Source of the DNA: Bacteroidota bacterium
Lineage (GTDB): Bacteria; Bacteroidota; Bacteroidia; Chitinophagales; Chitinophagaceae
DNA length: 9,139 nucleotides
NCBI GenBank assembly: GCA_023392575.1
Contig: JAEVYV010000206.1
Location: 1 to 9,139 of the forward strand
Direction of reading: 5' to 3'
The notes under the pieces are model-generated. The model made no database searches. It was not told where the DNA came from and saw only the letters and a list, made by a program, of their open reading frames with translations. This document shows, piece after piece, positions 1 through 6,551 of this stretch (positions are counted from its first letter, which is position 1; every line of letters starts with the position of its first letter). The position numbers and the translations under genes are program-made.

Positions 1-173
1 GCATTGCAGCGTACGAACAGGCCTTGAAAAACGCCGGTGTGGTGTATGAGCTTTATATGTACGAAGGGGTCAATCATGCATTTCACAACGATACCTCTCC
101 GGCCAGGTATAATGAAGCCGCTGCCAAACTGGCCTGGCAGCGAACACTTAATTTTTATAAAAAGTATTTGTAG
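1..173 (+). CDS. Dienelactone hydrolase family protein, C-terminal end only
   Basis: The window opens inside this gene. The reading frame starts at base 3 and gives 57 codons ending in TAG at 171-173. The visible piece contains YEGVNHAFHND, which matches the last conserved block of dienelactone hydrolase (carboxymethylenebutenolidase) type alpha/beta hydrolases, where the His of the Cys/Ser-Asp-His triad sits in a Y-x-G-x-x-H-x-F context. The tail after it (an NEAAAKLAWQRTLNFYKKYL type helix) is also typical of the family's last amphipathic helix, in which a conserved Ala-x-x-Ala-W-x-R-T/L-x-x-F pattern recurs. The nucleophile and acid residues lie outside the window, so whether this is a true dienelactone hydrolase or a related esterase cannot be decided. 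No clear terminator follows the stop. Confidence 0.85.
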   Translation, partial: IAAYEQALKNAGVVYELYMYEGVNHAFHNDTSPARYNEAAAKLAWQRTLNFYKKYL

Positions 174-491
174 GCAGATTTCGACAATTCCCAACCGCCA
201 AGTTTTGCCTGTAAACAGTTCGTTTTACGTTCCCGAAGGAAAGGGCCGCTTCATTATGCATCATTAACGATAAATAGCCTGTAACTAAGTTTCCAAACAC
301 AGCTAGGATCGAAATTTCTGGTTCTTGAAAACAAAGAAAAAATTTTCAGAGGGAAAAGAAAGTTTATCCAGGTTCGTTCCCTGCTTTTTCAATCATGCAG
401 TTCATGCACTAAACGACCGGGCAGAAAAGAAACAAGGTGGGATATGACTTATACTTATCTCCAACTGAGGTTACAGCAACAAAAGGAAAAA
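174..491. other. Intergenic stretch without a recognisable gene
   Basis: About 318 bases lie between the hydrolase stop and the stop of the convergent MpaB-family gene. I see no RNA gene, strong hairpin with T-run, or convincing coding frame. The only structure is a purine-rich run around 325-365, a weak TGAAAA/TTTTCA pairing in the same area, and two close copies of TCATGCA near 393-407. A 51-codon open frame from 444 to 596 begins after AAGGTGG but runs mostly antisense to the MpaB-family gene and looks accidental. Confidence 0.5.
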
Positions 492-1262
492 TCATTGGTT
501 ATGATGCCTCACATCCAACTCCCTGATCTGGGCCTTATAGTCTGGCGGCAGCAACACTTTCTTGATAAGCCAGTCAAGCTTGAGCTTACGACTTAGCCTG
601 TAAACAGGAACGGCGGGTTTTAACAGGGCAAACGTACCAAACCCCAGCAGGTTGCTTACTCTTTGGGGCACAACCAGCATTTGGGCTTGTTTTAAAACCG
701 CATAGCGCATAGGGCCCAAATGCTTTTTATACTGCCGAAACAAATCGGTGGTATAATGCGTTTTTTCCAGGTTTTGCTGAAGGTGTTCGGCCCGCATCCC
801 GCACCAGGCTTCGTAAGTACGGGGCAATCCTTTTAACCCCATCCGGTCTCCCACCCTAAAAAAAACATCAAAGACTTCTTCCTTTTCTTCCTTGCTCAGT
901 TTTCTTTCCAGCAATTCGAAAGAAGCAATGGAATAATGTATAAGCATGAACAATACATCGCGGTAGGCCCAGTCAGGAATACGGAGGCCGCGGCCGGCCT
1001 CCAGTGCGGAGTGGATGGCCCCCATCTTGTCTATGGCCTGATGCGCCTGCTGCTTCTCCGAAAACACAATCACCCTTGCGTAGCGCACCGTAGAAAACAA
1101 CCGCCCGATCGGATCGGAGGGCAGTTTGCCGGTGTAATACAACCAGTCAACGGCTTTATTCAAGGCAAACTCCGCCGCGGCGCCGGCAAAAATGAATAGA
1201 ATGGTATCTGCCTTTCCCCATATTTGACGCACAATTGAGTTTGGGGCCACAAAAAATTCCAT
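492..1262 (-). CDS. Oxygenase MpaB family protein (DUF2236)
   Basis: The 256-residue product matches the DUF2236 family, which includes fungal MpaB and the bacterial latex-clearing (rubber) oxygenase Lcp, haem-b proteins acting on hydrophobic substrates. Residues that fit the family pattern are R54 and T58 in a DPIGRLFSTVRY block, H84 in an IHSALEAG segment (the conserved His after the R-x-x-x-T block), Y100 (the Y-x-A/R-D motif) and H109 in MLIHYS where the family has W-x-H. Residues 18-35 form a hydrophobic Ala-rich helix (ADTILFIFAGAAAEFAL) corresponding to the family's N-terminal helix. At 256 residues it is on the short side compared with Lcp (about 400). The start is an ATG; no Shine-Dalgarno is evident. 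It lies 105 bases downstream of the response regulator on the same strand, so co-transcription is possible. Family assignment is fairly secure; haem binding and substrate are inference. Confidence 0.78.
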   Translation of the reverse strand: MEFFVAPNSIVRQIWGKADTILFIFAGAAAEFALNKAVDWLYYTGKLPSDPIGRLFSTVRYARVIVFSEKQQAHQAIDKMGAIHSALEAGRGLRIPDWAYRDVLFMLIHYSIASFELLERKLSKEEKEEVFDVFFRVGDRMGLKGLPRTYEAWCGMRAEHLQQNLEKTHYTTDLFRQYKKHLGPMRYAVLKQAQMLVVPQRVSNLLGFGTFALLKPAVPVYRLSRKLKLDWLIKKVLLPPDYKAQIRELDVRHHNQ

Positions 1263-1286
1263 GAGTTCAAAGGTTGCGGTGAACGA

Positions 1287-1310
1287 GTCTTACAAGTTAA
1301 CAAGTAAGAC
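1287..1310. promoter_or_regulatory. 24-bp interrupted palindrome upstream of the MpaB-family gene
   Basis: GTCTTAC at 1287-1293 and GTAAGAC at 1304-1310 are exact inverted repeats. Between them the six central bases GTTAAC (1296-1301) are themselves a palindrome, separated from each arm by AA, so the whole site is symmetric except for two mismatched pairs. It sits 25-48 bases upstream of the MpaB-family ATG, in the position of an operator or promoter-overlapping site. There is no T-run on either side, which argues against a terminator. A dimeric regulator binding site is inference. Confidence 0.35.
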
Positions 1311-1367
1311 GATCCGCACCCAGCCCGGAAAGTTAAAATTGAAACCGGAAATTCAAAACCGGCTTAA

Positions 1368-1796
1368 TCAACTGCGAACGGGCTGCTCCCGGCCCATATC
1401 CAGCATGGTTTGAGCAATGTGTAAAAGATCGCGGTACAAAGTAGGCTTTCTGAAAAAACTGCATTTATGGCTCTGGCAAAACCGTATATCATCCTCCCGG
1501 GAAGATGTGGTGAAGACCATAACCGGGATATCCTTTAGTTCATCGTCGTTTTTGATCCACTCCAGTACTTCCCTGCCGTCCATAATGGGCATATTGATGT
1601 CCAGGATAATGAGGTTTGGATGATCCGCTGTTCCGTTTTGAAAAAACGAAACCACCTCGGTACCGTTTTTTGCATTGACCAGCCGGTATTTATCCGTTAG
1701 TTGATGCAGGGCATCTTGCAGGCTTTCAAAATCATCCTGATCGTCTTCTGCATAAAGAAAAAAGGGATAATGATTCGACTCCATAACGAATGTCAT
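1368..1796 (-). CDS. Single-domain response regulator (CheY/Rcp1-like receiver)
   Basis: The 142-residue protein is a lone receiver domain with no output domain. The acidic pocket is E17-D18-D19 (LYAEDDQDD), the phosphoacceptor is D66 in LIILDINMPIMDG, the switch threonine is T96 in VFTTSS, and the conserved lysine is K117 in FFRKP. The AEDDxDD opening and the TTSSREDDI block resemble the Rcp1-type receivers that pair with phytochrome-like or hybrid histidine kinases. No kinase is in the window, so it is an orphan here. Two in-frame ATGs are possible, at 1796 and 1784; the second leaves eight residues before the first strand's conserved segment and is equally plausible. It is divergent from the DUF1579 lipoprotein gene and precedes the MpaB-family gene on the same strand. 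The family call is secure; the partner and process are unknown. Confidence 0.93.
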   Translation of the reverse strand: MTFVMESNHYPFFLYAEDDQDDFESLQDALHQLTDKYRLVNAKNGTEVVSFFQNGTADHPNLIILDINMPIMDGREVLEWIKNDDELKDIPVMVFTTSSREDDIRFCQSHKCSFFRKPTLYRDLLHIAQTMLDMGREQPVRS

Positions 1797-1883
1797 TCAA
1801 TAGGGTTAACACAACTTATAATATGAGTAAAAGATTGTGCCATCCTTCAGCAGCCCATCAGTAAAAACCAGATGCGTTCGCTC

Positions 1884-1914
1884 TTGCCTTCCTGTTTTTA
1901 TTTTTTTACATTTA
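1884..1914 (+). promoter_or_regulatory. Possible Bacteroidota-type promoter for the DUF1579 lipoprotein gene
   Basis: TTG at 1884-1886 and TACATTTA at 1907-1914 are separated by 20 bases, close to the Bacteroidota pattern of a -33 TTTG/TTG and a -7 TAnnTTTG spaced by about 19-21. The last base of the -7 box does not match. The position, 15 bases before the ATG, would give a very short leader. The call is weak and rests on pattern and spacing only. Confidence 0.3.
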
Positions 1915-1928
1915 GAAAAATTACGCTT

Positions 1929-2570
1929 ATGAAATTTTTTACCATTACTCTCTGCGCAGCCGTTTTGCTTGCCTGCAATAACGAGGCAGAAAAAACAGAA
2001 GAGCCCAAAGTGGCTTCTGTCACCACCTCTGCTTCCGCTACCAATACAGCAACCATACCTGATTCCGCTACCCTGGCAAAAAACTGGGAGACTTACATGA
2101 CTCCCGGAGAGGCCCATAAAATTATGGCCTCCTGGGACGGCATCTGGACTGCCGAGATCACCATGTGGATGGCTCCCGATGCCCCGCCCTCCAAAAGCAC
2201 CGGAACGGTGGTAAACAAAATGGTTTTGGGCGGCCGCTACCAGCAATCCACCTTCAAAAGCAATTTCAACGGAATGCCCTTCGAAGGCCTGGGCACTTTG
2301 GCCTACGACAATGAGAAAAAAATGTATACCGCTACCTGGATTGATAATATGGGCACAGGGTTAATGGTGGGCAAGGGACCCTGGGATGCTGCCACCAAAT
2401 CCATTACCTATACCGGAACGATGGTTGACCCTGCGACCCGCAAGGAGGTAGATTTTAAGGAGGTCTTCAAGCCCATTGATAATAATTTTCAAGTGATGGA
2501 AATGTATGCCCCCGGCCCGGACGGAAAGGAATTTAAAACCATGGAAATCAAATACACCAGAAAGAACTAG
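1929..2570 (+). CDS. DUF1579 domain lipoprotein
   Basis: The product of 213 residues begins with a classic lipoprotein signal: MKFFTITLCAAVLLACNN, with lipobox LLAC and lipidated Cys16. A further 57 in-frame bases reach an ATG at 1872, but the added residues would put a non-signal stretch before the signal peptide, so 1929 is the better start. A Thr/Ser/Ala-rich linker (about residues 17-50) leads to a beta-rich domain: TMWMAPDAPPSKSTG, GGRYQQSTFKSNFNGMPFEG, a YDNEKKMYTATWIDNMGTG block, and an EVFKPIDNNFQVMEMY segment. This is the pattern of DUF1579, a calycin-like barrel with unknown ligand. The protein is probably anchored in a membrane facing the periplasm or surface. It is divergent from the response regulator and convergent with the acylase, and its stop lies one base before the inverted-repeat element. 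No biochemical function can be assigned. Confidence 0.9.
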   Translation: MKFFTITLCAAVLLACNNEAEKTEEPKVASVTTSASATNTATIPDSATLAKNWETYMTPGEAHKIMASWDGIWTAEITMWMAPDAPPSKSTGTVVNKMVLGGRYQQSTFKSNFNGMPFEGLGTLAYDNEKKMYTATWIDNMGTGLMVGKGPWDAATKSITYTGTMVDPATRKEVDFKEVFKPIDNNFQVMEMYAPGPDGKEFKTMEIKYTRKN

Positions 2571-2571
2571 T

Positions 2572-2762
2572 GTGAATGGTCAATGGGAATTCTTAAGCTA
2601 CGGTTCCTGTTTCAGGATTATTGATTACTCATTATTGATTATTGCTGCCGCAGGAACAAAGTCCCTGACTAATCACCAAGAATGAGTAATCAATAATAAA
2701 TTCAAGCTCTTGAAAGAAAGAATTGCCTTTACAAACCCTTTCTTTAACCATTGACCATTCAC
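2572..2762. repeat. Nested inverted-repeat element (191 bp) between convergent genes
   Basis: The element has perfect 15-bp terminal inverted repeats: GTGAATGGTCAATGG at 2572-2586 and its complement at 2748-2762. Inside these are a 7-bp pair (AATTCTT 2588-2594 with AAGAATT 2718-2724) and a perfect 17-bp pair (ATTATTGATTACTCATT 2617-2633 with its complement at 2681-2697). An 11-bp direct repeat (ATTATTGATTA) occurs at 2617-2627 and 2631-2641. A further 7-bp pair (GTTCCTG 2603-2609 with CAGGAAC 2651-2657) crosses the 17-bp pair, and TTCAAG/CTTGAA at 2701-2714 can form a small hairpin. It starts one base after the DUF1579 stop and ends four bases before the acylase stop. There is no coding frame, and no clear target-site duplication. 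It could be a MITE-like or REP-like repeat, or a bidirectional terminator serving both genes. Confidence 0.8.
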
Positions 2763-2766
2763 CACC

Positions 2767-4959
2767 TCATTCTCCCGGACGATGGGACCGAACGGCGTGC
2801 TTCAACACGTCTTCTTTATAAAAATAAATGTCCTTGAATCGGCCATTGATGAAGCCTTCGGCCTGATCCGTAAAATGGGGCGAAGAAGGATCAAAAGACT
2901 CTCCCCCGGTCATAATGGTTTTGGCCTTGAGTTTTTTGCCAAACTCAACGGCCGCCACAAAGCTGTTTCCGGAAACCCCATACCGTTTGTTGGTGTTGGA
3001 AAATCGACGTCCATTGAACGAAGGCAGAGCCCCCCAGGTGGCAGAAGCCAGGCCTACGGGTAGGCTCCATTTTGCATCATCAAAATCTGCATTGGTGCTT
3101 TTTTCGTTTCGTTGAAACCGGTTTACATCACCCCAGGCCATACGCCAGGTTCCAAACCGCTGCTGCAGCTCCCGAAGGGTTTGTTGCAGCATTTGTAGTT
3201 TTTCCTCCGAAGGAACGTTTTGTGCCAGCCAGTTAAAATTGGCAATGGCATTGGTGGCCTCCCGGTCGGTTTTGGGCGGGGGCGCTTTTGTTACCAAGCG
3301 GGTTGCCCACTCAATGGCCAGCGTTGTCGCAACGGAGCTTACAGCAGACGTTTTGTCCCAGCTTCTGAGCATTTCAATGGGGTGCCGCAGTTCCTCCTTC
3401 AATGAGTCGGCAGCGGTTCGCTCATCGTAGGCTTTAAGCAGGGAAGGCAACAAAATGTCAAATGCGGAAAGATATCGGTCGTAACCAATTTCAATGATCT
3501 TGTCCAGGGTAAGATTGCTGGCCTTGCTTAACAGACGGGCAGCGTTTACTGCCCGGGCATTTTGGCCGTCCGGCGCCATGTATTCGGGATAGTTTTCTTT
3601 TTTGGGGCTGCTGCTTCCCGCAGCGGTAAAGGGGGTTGAATTGCAATTCTGAATCCACCCACTGGCCGGGTTGTATACATGAACAATATCCTCAAGTCGG
3701 TGCACGCCTTTCCATTCGGTTGCGGCCACAGAGCCGTCCACGGGCAGGGCCCAGTTGAATTTGGGATTGCGTACCGGAACAAAATTGCCATGCCAGTAGG
3801 CGATATTTTTCTGGTTGTCTGCATATACCGTATTGTTGGAGTTGTTTGACCGTAGCCCCATTGTTTTTTTAAACTCCGCAAAGCTTTTGGCCTTGGTTCG
3901 CAACCAGGACTGCTCCAGCGCTTCCAGGGAACGGTTGCGTTCTTTCAGGCTCAGCCATTCTCCCTCGCGGCTGCCCATCACCGGGCCGTGATGCGTGTAA
4001 TAAGCCGTAACCGGCAGGGGCACCACTTCATCCCCCTTTTTATAGCGGATAACGAGTTGCCTGGATTGCACCGGTCTTAATTGTCCGTCGTATTCATAAA
4101 ACAAGGCACCGTCCTTTTTCACCACCTTTTCTTTGTATAGGTCCGCCACGTCGGCATAGCTTGAGGTATGCATCCACCCGCAGTGCTCGTTAAAGCCCTG
4201 GTAAATAAAAAAATTACCCCAGGTGGCAGCGCCATATACATTCAGCCCTTCTTCGCTAACCATGTGGGCCTCGGTTCGAAAATAAAAGGTAACGTGGGGG
4301 TTGATGTATAAAATAGAATTTCCCGAGGCGGTTTTGGAAGGGGCCACGGCAAACCCATTGGACCCCGTCAATTTCAACTGGGTAAAATCAAAAGCGAGTT
4401 CGTGCCCCGATAGGGAGACGGATTGGGACGCCGCATATAAATTGCGGGTATCCCGTTCGGTAAGGCCGCCCATTTGAGTGGCCGAGATACTTCCGTCGGT
4501 GTACATCAGCGGGAACCAGGGCTCAAACCTTTTAAGAACAGCCGGCTTCACTTCCGGGTGTTTATACAGATAATAGTTGATGCCATCGGCAAAAGCATAA
4601 AGCAGTTTTTTCAACCATTCGGGACTGCGGGCAAAATCTTTTTTCGCCGCGGCGCTGTCGTAGATCAATTGCATTTGCAGGTCGCCATACACCTGCCGCT
4701 CTCCGTCGATTTCTGCCAGCCGGCCAAATACCTCCAGGTAATTTCTTTCCACTCTTGAAAAGTTCTGTTCGCATTGGGTGTACATTAAGCCAAATACCGC
4801 ATCGGCATCGGTTTTGCCATAAATATGCGGTATGCCCCAATTGTCGGTGATAATGGTGACCCGTTGGGCCTGCGCCTGGTAGCGGTCGATTTCCTGTTTA
4901 CTGAAGGGCTGCCCCAGCGACACCAGGGGCAGAAAAAGAAAAGCAATCAACGTTTTCAT
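2767..4959 (-). CDS. Penicillin acylase family protein (Ntn-hydrolase, secreted)
   Basis: The 730-residue product fits a full-length penicillin/acylhomoserine-lactone acylase precursor, an enzyme that cleaves itself into alpha and beta chains and hydrolyses amide bonds of acyl side chains. The chosen ATG at 4959 begins a clean signal peptide (MKTLIAFLFLPLVSLGQ); the frame extends only three codons further, to a TTG. Early alpha-chain motifs are NWGIPHIYGKTDADAVFG and the NFSRVERNYLEVFGRLAE helix. The autocleavage site is LTGSNGFAV, giving Ser200 as the new N-terminal nucleophile, followed by LYINPH. Downstream are QGFNEHCGWMHTS, YYTHHGPV, the Asn-rich SNNSNNTVYAD block near 371-381 that should supply the oxyanion-hole Asn, and GWIQNCNSTPF. 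It acts in the periplasm or outside. The true substrate (lactam side chains, acyl-homoserine lactones or other amides) cannot be read from sequence. OsmC lies upstream on the same strand, 116 bases away. Confidence 0.93.
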   Translation of the reverse strand: MKTLIAFLFLPLVSLGQPFSKQEIDRYQAQAQRVTIITDNWGIPHIYGKTDADAVFGLMYTQCEQNFSRVERNYLEVFGRLAEIDGERQVYGDLQMQLIYDSAAAKKDFARSPEWLKKLLYAFADGINYYLYKHPEVKPAVLKRFEPWFPLMYTDGSISATQMGGLTERDTRNLYAASQSVSLSGHELAFDFTQLKLTGSNGFAVAPSKTASGNSILYINPHVTFYFRTEAHMVSEEGLNVYGAATWGNFFIYQGFNEHCGWMHTSSYADVADLYKEKVVKKDGALFYEYDGQLRPVQSRQLVIRYKKGDEVVPLPVTAYYTHHGPVMGSREGEWLSLKERNRSLEALEQSWLRTKAKSFAEFKKTMGLRSNNSNNTVYADNQKNIAYWHGNFVPVRNPKFNWALPVDGSVAATEWKGVHRLEDIVHVYNPASGWIQNCNSTPFTAAGSSSPKKENYPEYMAPDGQNARAVNAARLLSKASNLTLDKIIEIGYDRYLSAFDILLPSLLKAYDERTAADSLKEELRHPIEMLRSWDKTSAVSSVATTLAIEWATRLVTKAPPPKTDREATNAIANFNWLAQNVPSEEKLQMLQQTLRELQQRFGTWRMAWGDVNRFQRNEKSTNADFDDAKWSLPVGLASATWGALPSFNGRRFSNTNKRYGVSGNSFVAAVEFGKKLKAKTIMTGGESFDPSSPHFTDQAEGFINGRFKDIYFYKEDVLKHAVRSHRPGE

Positions 4960-5075
4960 ATTCCGCAATTTAGGACAATGACTGCAGGAAATAAATACGA
5001 GGGTACCAACGAAAAGCCTGGACGGGCTCAGAGCTTTGATGTTGCCCCGTAAGGTTTGGAAAAAGCAGCGCCACC

Positions 5076-5477
5076 TTAGCCTTTCAAAGACACCGGTACT
5101 CCTTTTCGCAAAGTGTTGTGAATTTCGGCTATGCGGTCAACGTAACGAACCAGTTCGTCCACCTCCTGCCGGGAGGCGCTTGATGACAAAACCTTTGCCT
5201 CATACACAATGTGGGCGGCTGCTTCGCCTTCGCCGCCAAATTCTCCCGAAACAGTCACCTCCACCGAGCTCACCTCCATTTTTCTTCGGGCTGCTTCCCG
5301 GTACACGTCATTGCAAAAGCAGGTTGCCAGGGCCAGGAACAACAGCTCGCCTCCGTTCACCGAAGAACCCCAGCCTTCTGCCTTACCCGGAATGTTGATT
5401 TTTTGGGAATGGCCATTTGTGGAAACGGTTATGTCGTTTTGCCGGTACTCATTTTTTATGACAGCAGAAATCACCAT
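5076..5477 (-). CDS. OsmC family protein
   Basis: The 133-residue product starts at ATG 5477 (MVISAVIKNEYRQNDITVST); the frame stays open upstream to a TTG at 5564, but those residues are not OsmC-like. The sequence has the OsmC/Ohr layout: an N-terminal beta sheet with a STNG-HSQKINIPGK strand pair, then the central helix preceded by GGELLFLALATCFCNDVYREA, where C53 sits where the peroxidatic Cys is normally found and C55 follows two residues on. The usual second (resolving) Cys of a C-P-x-S-N-T-L motif is absent: the equivalent stretch is AEIHNTLRKGVPV, with Ala at the Cys position. OsmC and Ohr proteins reduce organic hydroperoxides in the cytoplasm with a Cys pair, so that activity is uncertain here. 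The gene lies between the DUF892 gene and the acylase on the same strand. Confidence 0.88.
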   Translation of the reverse strand: MVISAVIKNEYRQNDITVSTNGHSQKINIPGKAEGWGSSVNGGELLFLALATCFCNDVYREAARRKMEVSSVEVTVSGEFGGEGEAAAHIVYEAKVLSSSASRQEVDELVRYVDRIAEIHNTLRKGVPVSLKG

Positions 5478-5596
5478 AACAGTTGTTTTGATTCTCTGTA
5501 AATAACAAAAAAATGCTGAGATCTCCAGCACCGGAAAGCAGCCACGGCCCCTACGGATTGCCAAGGCTTTTTAGTGCCGGCAAAGCCGTATCAACG

Positions 5597-5628
5597 AAAA
5601 ATCCGCCCCGGCTAAGACAGGGCGGATT
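5597..5628 (-). terminator. Intrinsic terminator of the DUF892 gene
   Basis: AATCCGCCC (5600-5608) and GGGCGGATT (5620-5628) form a perfect 9-bp stem with an 11-base loop. Read on the minus strand the stem is followed by a run of T (complement of A 5597-5601). It lies 33 bases beyond the stop of the ferritin-like gene and before the OsmC start, so it should separate the two transcripts. No T-run exists in the plus direction. Confidence 0.75.
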
Positions 5629-5660
5629 GCCTGTGAGAGACCAGTTTATTCCTTAGCTTC

Positions 5661-6551
5661 TTATCGTCCTCTTGAATTGCTGCGCCCCGAAGTTCCGCTC
5701 CTGCCGCTTGCAGAAGAACGGCTGCTGCCCCGGACCGACTTGGTTTCTGCCCCCCGGCTGCTAACGGCCGCTGTGCTGCGTTTTGTTCCGGCAGTGCGGC
5801 CGGCAGATGTGGTGCTTCGGGACACTTCCGCGCTCTTTGGTGCGGCGCCGGCCTTACCTACGGCCGATGTCCTTTTGGTTGTTGCCGTTGTGCGGTTGCG
5901 GCTTGAGGCCATTTCCATTTCTGGCTCCGGCCGGCGTCTTTTTTCCTCGGATGTCCTTCTGGTGCCGGTATCCCTGTCTCTTCTTTCCGTTGCCGGCATA
6001 GCCCTCCGGCTGGCAACCTGGGCTTCCTGGTTAATATGGCCAATAGCCAATTGGGTCAGCAAATCATCGGCGCTGTATTCTTCATTAAGGGTCTGTTCCA
6101 GTAGTTGGGCCACTTTTTCCAAACCCAGCTCCCGTGCAAAACTGCGGGCCGTACCGTAACCGCATATTTCGTAGTGCTCCATTTTTTGTGCGCTGGCAAT
6201 AATGACGGCGTCCAGCACATCCTGGTGCATGTCTTCCGACATGATCTTATTGCCTTCGTCAATCAAGCCCTCCATGCCCCGGCACACCTGGCGGCTTTTA
6301 AAAAGACGGGAAAACAGCCCTTTGTTCTCGCCTTCGCTTTCCCTTGCTCCCCCCAGCTCCGCCTGTACCTGCCGAAGCCGGGAAAGCTGCTGTTTGGTTA
6401 CCCGCAAATGATCCTGCAGCGCCTTTTTCAAATCAGAATTCCCGGCTTTGTCAATCATGTCCGGCAAAGCTGCTATAATCTGCTCTTCGGCCGAATACAG
6501 GTCTTGTATCTCATGCTTCAACAGATCTTTTAGATCATTCATCTTTTCCAT
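5661..6551 (-). CDS. DUF892 (YciE/YciF) ferritin-like protein with long basic C-terminal tail
   Basis: The start is ATG 6551 (MEKMNDLKDLLKHEIQDLYS), with a second ATG at 6542; the frame continues upstream only to a TTG at 6575. Residues about 5-177 form the DUF892 four-helix ferritin-like domain: HEIQDLYSAEEQIIAALP (first helix, E14 and E22/E23), KALQDHLRVTKQQLSRL (second helix), GMEGLIDEGNKIM, then AVIIASAQKMEHYEICGYG and LNEEYSADDLLTQLA for the last helices. DUF892 proteins such as YciF are diiron-type proteins tied to stress, but their reaction is not established. Residues about 182-296 are a low-complexity tail of Arg, Ser, Thr, Ala, Gly and Pro with no aromatic residues, ending GTSGRSNSRGR. 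Such a tail suggests disorder and polyanion or nucleic acid binding, as in Dps proteins with basic tails; that is inference. The gene is divergent from the CBS gene. Confidence 0.88.
   Translation of the reverse strand: MEKMNDLKDLLKHEIQDLYSAEEQIIAALPDMIDKAGNSDLKKALQDHLRVTKQQLSRLRQVQAELGGARESEGENKGLFSRLFKSRQVCRGMEGLIDEGNKIMSEDMHQDVLDAVIIASAQKMEHYEICGYGTARSFARELGLEKVAQLLEQTLNEEYSADDLLTQLAIGHINQEAQVASRRAMPATERRDRDTGTRRTSEEKRRRPEPEMEMASSRNRTTATTKRTSAVGKAGAAPKSAEVSRSTTSAGRTAGTKRSTAAVSSRGAETKSVRGSSRSSASGRSGTSGRSNSRGR

Noticed and set aside
37..267. 76-codon plus-strand frame near the left edge
   Set aside because: It lies in another frame over the hydrolase end, which has clear family motifs, and its own residues resemble nothing.
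444..596. Small plus-strand frame starting after an AAGGTGG purine-rich sequence
   Set aside because: Two thirds of it is antisense to the well-supported MpaB-family gene, and the product has no recognisable feature; the purine-rich sequence is common in this region by chance.
1806..2246. 146-codon minus-strand frame opposite the DUF1579 lipoprotein
   Set aside because: The plus strand there encodes a lipoprotein with signal and domain motifs; the opposite product is Gly/His-rich filler typical of a shadow frame.
2571..2766. Insertion sequence remnant
   Set aside because: The gap has terminal inverted repeats but no transposase fragment in any frame and no clear target-site duplication, so only a repeat element is claimed.
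5565..5587. GGCTTT/AAAGCC hairpin with an internal TGCCGGCA palindrome
   Set aside because: The stem is only six base pairs, has no T-run in either direction beyond the arms, and lies next to a much stronger terminator.
5677..6159. 160-codon plus-strand frame opposite the ferritin-like gene's tail
   Set aside because: Its Leu/Val/Pro-rich product is the expected complement of a low-complexity Arg/Ser/Ala-coding stretch; the minus-strand frame continues a clear DUF892 domain.
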